Assembly: GCA_020631735.1 (NCBI GenBank)
Contig: CM036159.1
Location: 98,882,701-98,946,700 of the forward strand
From: Saccharum officinarum
Taxonomy: Eukaryota > Streptophyta > Magnoliopsida > Poales > Poaceae
DNA length: 64,000 nucleotides
Direction of reading: 5' to 3'
This document shows, one piece after another, positions 43,601 through 54,075 of this stretch (position 1 is the first letter of the stretch; the number at the start of each line of letters is the position of its first letter). Both the position numbers and the translations under genes were made by a program. The notes under the pieces were generated by a model, which saw only the letters and a program-made list of their open reading frames with translations, searched no databases and had not been told where the DNA came from.

Positions 43601-45851
43601 CATGGTGCTCTATGATGGGCGCCTCTACATCCCGACGTCATCACCTCTGCTCCAGGAGATCGTAGCGGCGATCCACGACGACGGACATGAAGGTGTTCAT
43701 CGCACCTGGCACCGGCTGCATCGAGATTTCCACTTCCCCAACATGCGTCGCGTCGTGCAAGATTTTGTGCGGGCGTGCACTACGTGCCAGCGCTACAAGT
43801 CGGAGCACCTGCTGCCGGCCGGCCTCCTCTTGCCGCTGCCCGTTCCGACCACCGTCTGGGCCGACATAGGGCTGGATTTCATTGAAGCGCTTCCACGGTT
43901 CAATGGCAAGTCGGTGATCCTTTCCGTCGTCGACCGCTTCAGCAAGTATTGCCACTTCATCGTGCTTGCCCACCCGTACACCGCCGAGACCGTCGCCCAG
44001 GCGTTCTTCGCGGACATAGTCCGCCTCCACGGTATGCCGCAGTCGATCGTCTCCGACCGCGATCCGGTGTTCACCTCCACCTTCTGGCAAGAGCTCATGC
44101 GATTGATGGGGACTAAGCTCCACATGACTTCCGCCTTCCACCCCCAGTCCGATGGTCAGACAGAGGCAGCGAACCGCGTCATCGTCATGTATCTTCGCTG
44201 CTTCACTGGTGATCGTCCCCGACAATGGCTTCGTTGGTTGCCCTGGGCCGAGTACGTCTACAACACGGCCTTCCAATCCTCGCTTCGGGAGACCCCGTTC
44301 CGGGTGGTCTACGGTCGCGACCCGCCGACCATCCGCTCCTATGAGCCGGGCGAGACACGGGTCGCCGCCGTGGCCCGCGACATGGAGGAGCGTGACGAGT
44401 TCCTCGCAGATGTGCGCCAACGCTTGGAGCAGGCGCAGGCGGTCCAGAAGACACACTACGACAGGGACCATCGTCAGGTGTCCTATGCCGTCGGCGACTG
44501 GGCGCTGCTGCGCCTTCGACATCGTCCGGCGGCGTCCCTGCCCCACGTGACTACCGGCAAGCTGAAGGCTCGCTTCGTGGGACCCTACCGTGTCGCGGAG
44601 CTCATCAACCCTGTCGCCGTGCGGCTGGATCTTCCCCCGCAAGCTCGTCTACATGACGTCTTCCACGTCGGCACACTCAAGAAGTTTGTCGGCTCTCCAC
44701 CAGCGGCACCCCCGCCCCTGCCTAAGATCCAGCTAGGTTCGCTGGCTCCTGCTCCAGAACGCGTCACGCAGGCGCGGATGGCTCGGGCGTTCGTCAGGTC
44801 CTAGTGTACTGGCGCGGCGAACCAGACTCGGCAGCAACTTGGGAAGACCTCGACGACTTCAAGGCCTCCTACCCGGAGTTCCAGCTCAAGGACGATCTGG
44901 GTCTCGAGGGGGCGAGAGATGTCATGTGGGGCCAACCCTACATCCGGCGTAGGCGCGCCCGCGACGTCCGCCGCGCCGCTGAACGCGCGGAGCGCGCGCA
45001 ACAGGCCGCTGCGTCCTCCAGCGGTTAAGATGGAAAGATAGATTTTTATTTGTTAGTGATTTCCCTAGAATTAAGGTGTGAGTAGTTTCCTTTTGCATGC
45101 ACCGCCAAGAGGCTATTTGTATTGAGAGACACCGAGTTGATTCATTAAGCAAGATCATTAACCTAATTCTATCTCTCTCTCTCAACTCTCAAGCCCGAGC
45201 CGCTGTGAGGGGTATAACCTCCGCGATCGGAAGACACGGCACGAGACTACAAACTCCGTAGTCGAGGGCCAGCTACCCTAGATCACCAGGCCCTTGACAA
45301 CAAAGTTGCAAGACAGTATCTTCTGAATACGTATGTGATTCATCCAGTTTGACAAAACAGAATGTACCTTCACTTCTCGAAGACTAACGCATTCTTCCCA
45401 TTGGAAAAACTTTCTCTTCATTTTTTTAACGGCAACCTGAATGGAGCAAGGAGAACAAGTTAGTTGGTGTAAATACTGTAGTTGCCAGCTAACTTTAATA
45501 AAAACAGCTCTTCAGTGAAATAGCCAAATGGGTATAATATGCTATTGCTGAAATTGAGCCGGTAAATAGTGCATATACGATTGGGGGTTCATAAATTCTT
45601 GGAAGAACAATGCTAGAAAGGTTTCGATTTGATATACTGAATAAGACAGCAAAATGTTTCAATAGGTGAGTCATTGCACTTACAATTTCATTAGTTTCTA
45701 CATTATAAGCCATAAAAACATTCCCACAGGTTCCATCACCTATCTCCCGTAACAGTTTGTACCTGCAAGAAATAGAAAGTCAAGTTAAAATTAACCTTTC
45801 AGACCATCTAAAGTAAAATGTGAAAAGAGCAATTACTACTTACCTTTCCAT
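37700..45851 (-). CDS. MHK: MHK-type (MAK/RCK-related) protein kinase, C-terminus missing
   Basis: Ser/Thr kinase of the plant MHK group. Minus-strand exons: 45851-45844 (ATGGAAAG), 45762-45684, 45436-45368, 40109-40020, 39615-39477, 39388-39286, 39200-39148, 38796-38730, 38198-38090, 38011-37946, 37768-37700. All have GT-AG junctions and matching phases, totalling 852 nt, 284 codons. Motifs: glycine loop GDGTCGNV, catalytic lysine [25 protein letters not shown], activation loop with TDY before VSTRWYRAPE, and subdomain [17 protein letters not shown]. The catalytic domain is complete. Related proteins run to about 450 aa, so the non-catalytic tail is absent: exon 11 ends 40 bp from the copia LTR. 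Reading on without splicing stops after about 20 codons inside that LTR. The Reina-like element occupies intron 3 in the antisense direction. Confidence 0.9.
40144..40523 (+). repeat. 5' LTR of the Reina-like element
   Basis: TGTCATGTGG...CCCTTGACA, 380 bp. A CT-rich tract lies at about 40392-40412. Confidence 0.92.
40527..40540 (+). promoter_or_regulatory. Primer-binding site
   Basis: TGGTATCAGTTAGC, three bases after the 5' LTR. The first nine bases match the complement of the 3' end of initiator tRNA-Met. Confidence 0.8.
40649..45028 (+). pseudogene. gag-pol of the Reina-like element, broken in three places
   Basis: Gag opens at 40649 ([16 protein letters not shown]) with the conserved [12 protein letters not shown] and [10 protein letters not shown] region. 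The frame slips by one base near 41240. The next frame holds the zinc knuckle [16 protein letters not shown] (41490s), protease ([12 protein letters not shown]), RT ([22 protein letters not shown]) and RNase H ([21 protein letters not shown]) up to two in-frame TGA codons at 43437-43439 and 43443-43445. It resumes with the HHCC zinc finger ([12 protein letters not shown]...CTTCQRYK) and DDE integrase ([27 protein letters not shown]) to TAG near 44803. A chromodomain-like segment ([19 protein letters not shown]) continues in a shifted frame from 44804, ending inside the 3' LTR at 45028. Encoded proteins cannot be made intact from this copy. Confidence 0.88.
44905..44919 (+). promoter_or_regulatory. 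Polypurine tract
   Basis: CGAGGGGGCGAGAGA immediately upstream of the 3' LTR, the plus-strand primer site for reverse transcription; imperfect because of two C residues. Confidence 0.7.
44920..45299 (+). repeat. 3' LTR of the Reina-like element
   Basis: 380 bp, matching the 5' LTR except for three transitions (in GGCGCAGG/GGCGTAGG, CCGCCGTGCC/CCGCCGCGCC, and CTACGAACT/CTACAAACT). Its first 109 bases also encode the end of the last open frame. Confidence 0.92.
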
Positions 45852-47557
45852 GATTATTAACTTAACCAAAGAGCGTTTGCCAAGAATCACTGAGAACAAA
45901 TAGAACTCCGCAGCAAAGATCCCTCGCCGCCTTCAAAACTCATCGCAGCCACCTCAAAACTAGGTCCACCTATATACGGTTGCATCAGAAGAAGGAAGTT
46001 CCACTCGAGGGTATAGCAGCATGAATGATTAAGCATCATTATGTGCACAACCGTCATGCTTTATTGGAGCTTGAGCAAGCTTCAGCGGCAGATCGTCATC
46101 GCTGATACGTGTTGGCTGACACCATCATTGGCCAGAAAAAAAGAGCAGATAGGTTTCAGACCAAAGCATTTTTAGCCTAACGTGCATGGAAAAATCTGCA
46201 ATGGAAGAGTAAAGGAAATCTTTGCTTCAATACTTGGTACTGAACATAATAATATCACCCTCCACAAAGGAACTAAGTAAACACAAACTATGGGGACACA
46301 GGAATATGAGGAACATATGCACCTGTTTCTCATTTCGTGCACTGAAAAGTAGTTGTACCGTGCAAAACAAAGCCTAGCAACCTATAAAGGACCTATGGAA
46401 ACAGGCCACTTTCCACAATCAATTCAATTGCAAGTATACTCGACAGAAACGGCAATCAACTTGGTATATTTTGCTTTTATTAACCGTATACCCTGAGTGA
46501 TTTCAATTCCATGGTAAAACAGGATTTAAACAGGTCCGGTTAAGATCCAAATCGATAAAGAAGGGGAGAAATGATGGAAGCATGTGCAATTTACCCAACA
46601 CGCATCGTCTCTGTGTCTACATGCAGCAAAGTACCAAGCACGTGAACAATGCCAAAGGTGAACGAACAGTAACAGCTGTCAAAAAAAAAGTGGTCACTCA
46701 TGCGTACAAGAGTACAAACGAACCTAACGCATCACAGACCGGCCGGTAGTGCGGCTACACGGCGCGGAGATCTTCTTCTTCCTCCTCCTCTCTAGAAGAT
46801 TCGAATTCGACTCCGCGACGCACCGACGCCGCGATTCGCGAACAGATAAGAACACCACACCCGTCCGCGGTCCGTCACACGACGTAATTGGTTGAGATAG
46901 ATAGAGAGCACGTGGGGGGAAATTGTCGTGGGTGAAATGCGGGGTCCTGATTCGATTGCTTGAGACAGGGGGTACCTAACGGGGAAAAAAATGGAGGGCA
47001 ATCGAACCCGCAATTGGCACCGAGCAGAGCAAATTCACAAGGAGCCGGGCGGGCACACCGCACAGCCGTTCCGGGACGAAATTCACCCGATGTCCTCTCG
47101 GCGAGGAAACGAAAAACGGCAGGGCAGAGCAGGACGAGGAGCAATCGGGAGGCAGGGCAGGGCATCCTTACCGGGGAAGGGGGAACCCGATCCTGGCCCG
47201 GCGGCGAGGTGGAGGGGGAGCCAGTCGGCGAGGCAGGGGATCGCGGGGCGATATTTCGGACGGGGCGACGCGGCGAGAAATTGGGGGAGGGCAAAAGGAG
47301 GGAGACGAGACGAGACGAGGCGCAGGTGGGGACGGGCGCGGGCCGAGATTACTGCGCTGCCCCCGGGGTTTGGGGGACAATTACGCCGCGGGCCGGGAGG
47401 GTTGTGGCTGGCGATGGCGCGAGTGGATAAGCGCGGGGAGGGCAGGCTCGTCATTTCGGGGCCGCGTAACGGCGTCGGGCTCCCGCGCTGCTGCCGCTCA
47501 CCGTGGTACGCCTAACTTTTCGCGTTCGGGGCCGCATTGATGAAATTCACTTGTTTC
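45852..47557 (-). promoter_or_regulatory. MHK 5' flank and CpG-rich promoter region
   Basis: Upstream of the kinase ATG at 45849-45851. 45860-46740 is likely 5' UTR and intron sequence. 46740-47510 is strongly GC/CpG-rich with purine-biased tracts, as at many grass housekeeping promoters. No clear TATA box was picked out on the minus strand. The long overlapping open frames at 46875-47515 are by-products of the composition. Confidence 0.45.
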
Positions 47558-47817
47558 GGATTGTTTAGTTGGTGAAAAAGTTGGGTTCGGTTACCGTAGC
47601 ACTTTTTGTTTTATTTAGTACTTTTTGTTTTATTTGGTAATTTATGTTTAATTATGGATTAATTAGGCTCAAAAGATTTGTCTCGTGATTTATAACTAAA
47701 CTGTGTAATTAGTTTTTTCTTTCGTCTACATTTAGTACTCCATGCATGTACCGCAAGATTTGATGTGACAGATACTGTAGCACTTTTTGGGTTTACTTTT
47801 CGTGAACTAAACAGGCT
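47558..47817. mobile_element. Tourist-like MITE upstream of MHK
   Basis: Fifth member of the family: GGATTGTTTAGTTGG / ...GTGAACTAAACAGGCT ends, with AGGCTCAAAAGATTTGTCTCG and TTTAGTACTCCATGCATG inside. Ends are worn and the duplication is not clear. Confidence 0.65.
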
Positions 47818-48326
47818 CTTTACTGCCAAGGGTAAAGGGGCAAACAGTAGCAGGTTTGAAAACTTGACCCGGTACGCTGCCTTCTTCGCCTTCACACCAC
47901 GCCACACCGCTGCTGGTTTTCTGTGAGCGTCTGGCGGCCGGGACTCCGGGCGTGTTTGTTTCGCGACCGTAGTCTGACAGACAAAGCAATCTAAACGCAT
48001 TACCAAACACATGTTCACATCAGAATTCAGAGGATTATACACGATCGTGAAACAAATGTCTACACGCCGTGGCATGTAATAATCTTTTATTGAAGTTCTT
48101 TATTTATTTATTAGATTACTTAAACTGTGCTTTGTGAATAGCATATATATACAAGGCAACTAGGATATATCCAAATCCCTTCCCGTTTTGCTACACAAAT
48201 CAAAGTTGGGTTGTTTTGTTTGGATGTCGAATGAAATGTTTGGAGAAAGGATTGAGTAGTCAGGGAGCAGGGATAATACGCTTGGGTGGTAGAAACTGCG
48301 TAGCAATTTTATATAATTATTTAAAT
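47818..48326. other. Spacer, nothing recognised
   Basis: No supported gene or element. Confidence 0.4.
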
Positions 48327-48584
48327 GGAAGCGTATGCTATGGAAACTAGCTTCTTGTGCAAACTATGGAAACTTCAATCTAAGTCCACAGGATTCTAAT
48401 CCGATGGCCTCAGCTGAAGGTGGGTCATTTATTCACTTAAACCCTCCCACCAAGATTCTAATCCGATGATCTCAGATGAAGCACAACCCACCTTCAGCTG
48501 AGGCCATCGGATTAGAATCCTGTGGACTTAGATTGAAGTTTCCATAGTTTACACAAGAAGCTAGTTTTCATAGCATACGCTCCC
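48327..48584. mobile_element. 258-bp hairpin MITE with 9-bp duplication
   Basis: Inverted arms of about 105 bp (ends GGAAGCGTATGCTATGG / ...TAGCATACGCTCCC) around a spacer of about 50 bp. The spacer itself repeats AAGATTCTAATCCGATG. The exact 9-bp duplication TATTTAAAT lies at 48318-48326 and 48585-48593, indicating a Mutator-type origin. Confidence 0.85.
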
Positions 48585-48767
48585 TATTTAAATATCACAT
48601 ATGTTTATGTATTTGTATTTATATTATATTATATTATCCTCTGATTAATAGGGAAATCCCAAGGTGTTTAGAGTTCTACGTGGAAGTGGTCAAGTAGTCA
48701 GGGACGATGCGTTTGGGTGGTACAAACTCCGTAGCAATTTTATTTTTTTAAAAATCACACATATCAG

Positions 48768-48878
48768 CCTGTTCGTTTCGCTGGTTTATTGTGCTGAAAG
48801 CACTGTTCGCTGGTTTGTTGTGAGAGAAAAACACTGCTGGATGGCTACTGATTCTACTGATAAGTCCAAACGAACAGG
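48768..48878. mobile_element. Short MITE with TGTTCG/CGAACA ends
   Basis: CCTGTTCGTTTCGCTGG / ...AAGTCCAAACGAACAGG with core TTTGTTGTGAGAGAAAAACA. Related to 32068-32170 and 49384-49496. Confidence 0.6.
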
Positions 48879-49019
48879 GCGTATGTTTGTGTGTCTGTAT
48901 TTATATTCTGCTTTTAATAAATTTACATGCAAATCCCAAGGCATACCAAACACTACATTAGAGTTCTACTTCAAAGTGATTCTTTGTGGAAAATTGTCAC
49001 AAATGCGAGAATTTATTTC

Positions 49020-49545
49020 GTACCTAAAAGTGGTTTCTTTATGATAAATTTTATTCTTTTATAGAGAAAGGGAATCAACTACGTATCAAGGGAGCCCAAA
49101 TTTGTGAGAAAGAAGAAACTTTGTATTCACTTTACGATCTAAATAAGTCCTTGCTTTGCTTTTTCCCTCGAGCTTTCTAGGCCTCCTATATATATCGTAG
49201 TAGTTTTCCTTGTATAGGAAAGAGATGTGCACGTCTAGTGGCTACTGAGGTCGACACATGGATAACTTTGGTTGAGTTACACAATTTCCACATTTCCAAA
49301 TTTAACAAATTGAAAGTCTATGAAATTGAACCCTTTCTCTCCCTCTTCCTTCTCTGGCAAGACACGGAGAGATGGCGTGCCGCCCTATTCGTTTGGGTGA
49401 TGAGTCATGACTGAAAGTACTGTTCGTTGATTTGTTGTGAGAGAAAAACACTGCTGAATGGCTGGCTGATGTGGCTGATAAGCTCAAGCGAACAGAGTCA
49501 ATCAAGAAATAAATAAACGCCGCGCGGAAGTAATATGCCGCCGCA
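49020..49545 (+). repeat. Segmental duplication, copy A (left half)
   Basis: Landmarks AAAGTGGTTTCTTTA, AAGTCCTTGCTTTGCT, CCTTGTATAGGAAAGAGA, TGAAATTGAACCCTTTCTCTC, AAGACACGGAGAGA and GAAGTAATATGC occur in the same order at 60715-61200. Copy A carries an extra MITE (49384-49496). Its right half is displaced to 55405-55535. Confidence 0.8.
49384..49496. mobile_element. Short MITE inside duplication copy A
   Basis: CCTATTCGTTTGGG / ...AGCGAACAGA with core TTTGTTGTGAGAGAAAAACA. It is absent from the paralogous position in 60715-61270, so it inserted after the duplication. Confidence 0.65.
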
Positions 49546-49550
49546 TATTC

Positions 49551-49660
<110 letters not shown>

Positions 49661-49668
49661 GGTATGTT

Positions 49669-49913
49669 CAGTAGCCATCTACAAAATAAGTTATTTTGTA
49701 GTCACCTCTATTTACGATAATTTTATATACTAATTTACGATAATGTCAATACATATTTACGATAGTGGTATTACTATTGCACATGAGGATATTTACCGTA
49801 ACATTATAGTAAATCACATAGTAAGGAGTTACTATAATCTTATAAATTAGCATACTAATTATCGTAACTCAAAGTGGCTACAGAATAAGTTATTTTATAG
49901 CTAGCTACAGGGT
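49669..49913. mobile_element. MITE with GTAGCCATCTACAAAATAAG ends
   Basis: Left end GTAGCCATCTACAAAATAAG is inverted at the right end (AAGTTATTTTATAGCTAGCTAC), with TTACGATAA motifs inside. Boundaries approximate. Confidence 0.5.
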
Positions 49914-49914
49914 A

Positions 49915-50134
49915 GTATATATATACACACACGCTATTCTACACCCTAGGTGTATAATACTATTCTACACCGAGCTGTTATACTGAACAAAATTCAATAT
50001 TGTTCAGTAGTCGTGTTTCAGTATTATTCAGTATTTCGTGGTACTGTGCGTAGTACTCAGTATTTTTTAGATCAGTTTTGGCTTGTGGTGTAGAATAATA
50101 TTCTACATCTAGGGTGTAGAATATATATATACCC
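49915..50134. mobile_element. MITE with CTACACC...GGTGTAG ends
   Basis: ATTCTACACCCTAGGTGT at the left and ATCTAGGGTGTAGAAT at the right, both beside TATATATA. The interior has GTACTCAGTATTT. A related relic with the same motifs lies between the microsatellites at about 20100-20177. Confidence 0.5.
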
Positions 50135-50440
50135 TACTAATTAGCATCCTGCACTGTGAATAATATTCATCACACTCGCCGTGGATACCAGGCCGCCGGT
50201 GAGCCTTGAAATTGTCCACCCGTTTGTAATTAAAGTAGCTTTTTTAATTCATTTACCATGCATGGCTGACGTAAATAGGCTCCAGCTACTATAATTGCTT
50301 TGATTGAGGTGTTTTAAGGCTGATGAGGTAAATCATGCATGCGGCTGGAATTTTTTTCCTACCCGTTCATGCATGCATGTCGCAACAAAAAAAAGTGGTG
50401 CCACTAGAGACAAAATAATTACCGTCATATACAAATAATT
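50135..50440. other. Spacer
   Basis: No feature recognised. Confidence 0.4.
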
Positions 50441-51440
50441 ACTACTATTTTTTATTACTACTCTGGTTGTTTCCTTCTATAAATAATTATTTCAGCCGAG
50501 CTCATACGTCGAGGGGTCGGGTCAGTAGATGAGGACAATTTTTTATTACTATTGTTATTTTTTGCTTCGACAAATAATTACCACCAGAGACAAATAATTA
50601 CTATTGTTATTTTTTTATTACTGCTCCCGTTGTTTCCTCCGATAAATAACAATAGACAGGCAGATGCATAGTATCTTTTGGTCTATAAATAATTACTTTC
50701 GGAGCCATAAGGATTAAAATTAACTTTGATAATCATCGGAGCGTCTAGTTTCCGGACGGTATATTATTTATTACTATTAGAATCATTTGCTTTTAAAATA
50801 ATTCTGTATGGACCCGTTAATAATAAAATTAACTCTGATATTCATCGGGACGTCCGGTCTAGACCCGTGAGGAGTAAAATTTTATTATTATCATTTACTT
50901 CTATAAATAATTCCTTCTAGACCCGTGAGGAGTAAATTTTTTTACAATAATTATTATTACTACTCTTGTTGTTTCCTTCTATAAATAATTATTTCAGCCG
51001 AGCTCATACGTCGAGTGGTCGGGTCAGTAGATGATAATTTTTTATTACTATTGTTATTTTTTGCTTCGACAAATAATTACCACCAGAGACAAATAATTAC
51101 TATTGTTATTTTTTATTACTGCTCCCGTTGTTTCCTCCGATAAATAATTACAGACGGGCAGATGCATAGTATCTTTTGGTCTATAAATAATTACTTTCGG
51201 AGCCATAAGGATTAAAATTAACTTTGATAATCATCGGAGCGTCTAGCTTCCGGAAGATGTAGGTTTTATTACTATTAGAATCATTTGTTTTTAAAATAAT
51301 TCTGTATGGACCCGTTAATAATAAAATTAACTCTGATATTCATCGGGACGTCCGGTCTAGACCCGTTAGAGTAAAATTTTATTACTATTAGAATCATTTG
51401 CTTTTAAAATAATTCTGTACGGACCCGTGAGGAGTTTGGT
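50440..51440 (+). repeat. Two-copy tandem repeat, about 502-bp unit
   Basis: GTTTCCTTCTATAAATAATT followed by GCCGAGCTCATACGTCGAG occurs near 50468 and again near 50970. The order of the remaining landmarks (CACCAGAGACAAATAATT, GGAGCCATAAGGATTAAA, CATCGGGACGTCCGGTCTAG) is conserved. It shares short motifs with the 210-bp array that follows. Confidence 0.85.
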
Positions 51441-51465
51441 TATAAAATAATTCCTTACTTTATAG

Positions 51466-53053
51466 TGAGTGGTAAATTAGCCAACTTGCCAATCTCCGGA
51501 GCCGGCCCGGCTATTAATTTATCACTAGTAGTATCATTTAGTCGAGGAAATTATTCCATCATGTCCCTTAAGCGGTAGATTTGCCCGTGCCAATGACCGT
51601 GGCGCCCGAACACCGCACATGATTTTTTTATTAACGTTAGTATCAATATGCTAATAAAATAATTCCTTCGTTTCTCGTGAGCGGTAAATTAGCCATGTGC
51701 CTATCTCCGGGGCGTCCGGTCACCGGCTGGGCTATTAATTTATTACTAATAGTATCTTTTGGACGAGAAAATTATTCCATCATGTCATGTGAGCGGTAAA
51801 TTCGACTGTGCCATTGACCGTGGCGCCCGGACATTGCTCGTGATTTTTTTTATTATTAGTATCATATTGCTAATAAAATAATTCCTTTTTCAGTGAGCGG
51901 TAAATTAGCCAACTTGCCAATCCCCAGAGTCGGCCGGGCTATTAGTTTATTACTAATAGTATCATTTAGACGAGGAAAATATTCCATCTGGTAGATTCGC
52001 CCGTGCCAATGACCGTGGTGTCCGGACACCGCACATGATTTTTTATTACCGTTAGTATAATATGCTAATAAAATAATTCCTTACTTTTCCGTAAGCGGCC
52101 ATGTGCCAATCTCTGGAGCTGGCCAGGCTATTAATTTATTACTAGTAGTAGCATTTAGACGAGAATATTATTCCATCACGTCCCGTGAGCGATAAATTCT
52201 CCTGTGTCAATGACCGCGGCAGCCAGACATCGCATGTGAGTTTTTTTCTTACTGTTAGTATCGGTTTACTAATAAAATAAATTCCTTCCTTTCACGTGAG
52301 CTGTAAATTAGCCATGTGCCTATCTTCAAGGCGTCCGGCACCGGCTAGGATATTAATTTATTACTAATAGTATAATTTGGATGAGAAAATTATTCCTTCA
52401 TGTAATGTGAGCGGTAAATTTGACTGCACCATTGACCGTGTCGCCCGGACACCGCTCGTGATTTTTTTAGTACCGTTAGTATCAGTTTGCTAATAAAATA
52501 ATTCCTTACTTTCCAGTGAGCGGTAAATTAGCCATGTGCATCTAGAGCTAGCCAGACTATTAATTTATTACTAATAGTAGCATTTAGACAAGAAAATCAT
52601 TCCATCATGTCCCGTGCGGTACGATGAGCGGTAAATTATCCTGTCTTAATGCCCACGGCGGTCAGACACCGCATGTGTGATTTTTTATTGCCGTTAGTAT
52701 CAGTTTGCTAATAAAATAGTTCCTTTCACGTGAGCGGTAAATTAGCCATGTGACAAACTCCGGGGCCGGCCGGGCTATTAATTTATTACTATTAGTATCT
52801 TTTGGACGAGAAAATTATTCCATCATGTCTCAAGCGGTAGATTCGGCTGTGCCAATGACCGTGGCGCCCAGACACCGCATGTGATTTTTTAATCACCGTT
52901 ACTATCAGTTTGGTTATAAAATAATTCCTTACTTTATAGTGAGTGGTAAATTAGCCAACTTGCCAATCTCCAGTGCCGGCCCGGCTATTAATTTATTACT
53001 AGTAGTATCATTTAGTCGAGGAAATTATTCCATCGTGTCCCTTGAGCGGTAGA
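51466..53053 (+). repeat. Satellite-like array, about 7.5 copies of a 210-bp unit
   Basis: The landmark GTGAGCGGTAAATTAGCCA and variants occur near 51466, 51680, 51894, 52092, 52297, 52516, 52731 and 52941, a period of 198-219 bp. Each unit also carries GGCTATTAATTTATTACTA, ATTATTCCATCATGTCC and a GACCGTGGCGCCCGGACACCG-like block. The first and last units are the most similar to each other. No coding potential. Confidence 0.9.
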
Positions 53054-54075
53054 TTAACTGCAAGTCTGTGTTCGCAATGTCATATCCTGTCCCAGGAAAC
53101 AATAACCTGTTGAAGATCACGAGGAAGAAGCATTTCATTGAGAGGTCATCGGCGTTTCCCTTGGCCACCTCTTCCAAAAGCCGAGTGACTGTGATTTTGT
53201 TTGTTGCAATTCCAAGCTGAGCCATAAGCTCTCTCTTCGCATTAGAAAGTTCCTTGCTGGACTTCTCAGGAATGCCCTCTGTGCCAGCTGGCACACCAAG
53301 CACAGCATCAACAGCTGGCTTGTTGACAGGTAGTTCGATGTTGGGTGGCAGTGGCACACGTAGAACCATGCTGTTGGTATCCAGCCTGTCCAGCAAAAAA
53401 AGAAATAGGTTCCTGCTCTCCACACAATCTATAGCAATTTCTAGAAATTTACCCCATCCAAGATCACGAACCCTCTTCTTCTGAGGTTCTGAAAGTTTAT
53501 TGATGGCATCGAGCGCATGTTTGGTAATGCAGCGGGGGTTAATCTTGGCCGGTAAACCATCATCGTCCTGTGGGAGTAAAATTATGTAAATGTGGACATA
53601 AAACTAGATAGCTATACATATGCTTGTGTGAAGGCATTTTAGCTCACCTTTTCCTGTATGGGTGGAAGCATAGATTTCTTTGATTTAATATCTTTGTGAG
53701 CAGGAACCTTCGGCCTTGGGCGTTTTATTGCCGGTTCGAAATCCTAGATGGAGTTGAAGTATGATCAAATGTATACAATCATTAGTAAAAGGGAGATTGA
53801 TAAAGCAGTAAATCTGAACTCACATCTTCTTTGTTGTCTTGTGATGCAGGCGGCAGTGGTGAGCGTCTGGACGGACCAGAAAGCAGGTCTTCATGGGGTA
53901 TGGGGTGTTCTCCTCTTTGGGGTTGCTGCAGATGAACACTGACCCCCCTTCTGTTGGGAATGATTTGGTATGGTGTTCTTCTGGTGGTGCCTTGAACCAA
54001 CACACTCATGAATTGAACCAGATGCATCATGAGTACCGTGTTCATTGATGCTCGCTGACCTTGAGATGCCACCAT
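53025..54075 (-). CDS. Three-exon gene of unknown function, truncated by a repeat array
   Basis: Minus-strand exons 54075-53824, 53743-53648 and 53567-53025, with GT-AG introns and all phase 0. The last exon encodes a conserved-looking domain: CITKHALDAINKLSEPQKKR, then DLGWGKFLEIAIDCVESRNL, FLLDRLDTNSMVLRV, AVLGVPAGTEG and MKCFFLVIFNRLLFPGT. In grasses this resembles the N-terminal part of large repeat-associated proteins that often carry a Ulp1-type protease further on; that link is from memory. No protease is present here. The frame runs out of the domain straight into the tandem array and stops nine codons later (TAA at 53025). The first exon is low in complexity and its start is uncertain. 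Confidence 0.55.

Larger units (their letters stand above)
40144..45299 (+). mobile_element. Reina-like Ty3/gypsy chromovirus element in MHK intron 3
   Basis: 5156 bp with identical-length LTRs of 380 bp that differ at only 3 positions. The 5-bp target duplication ACAAA lies at 40139-40143 and 45300-45304. A primer-binding site (TGGTATCAG, initiator tRNA-Met type) at 40527 and a purine tract (CGAGGGGGCGAGAGA, 44905-44919) flank the internal region. Order is gag, protease, RT, RNase H, integrase and a chromodomain-like end, which is gypsy; the small size and short LTRs fit the Reina clade. Transcription would oppose the kinase. At common grass LTR substitution rates, 3/380 implies an insertion a few hundred thousand years old. 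Confidence 0.92.

Noticed and set aside
46875..47515. Overlapping frames up to 174 aa upstream of the kinase
   Set aside because: CpG-rich promoter composition; no splice-consistent link to the kinase and no recognisable domain.
51466..53053. Regularly spaced repeats considered as a CRISPR-like array
   Set aside because: Units are about 210 bp with no short repeat/unique spacer pattern, and the genome is a plant nucleus.
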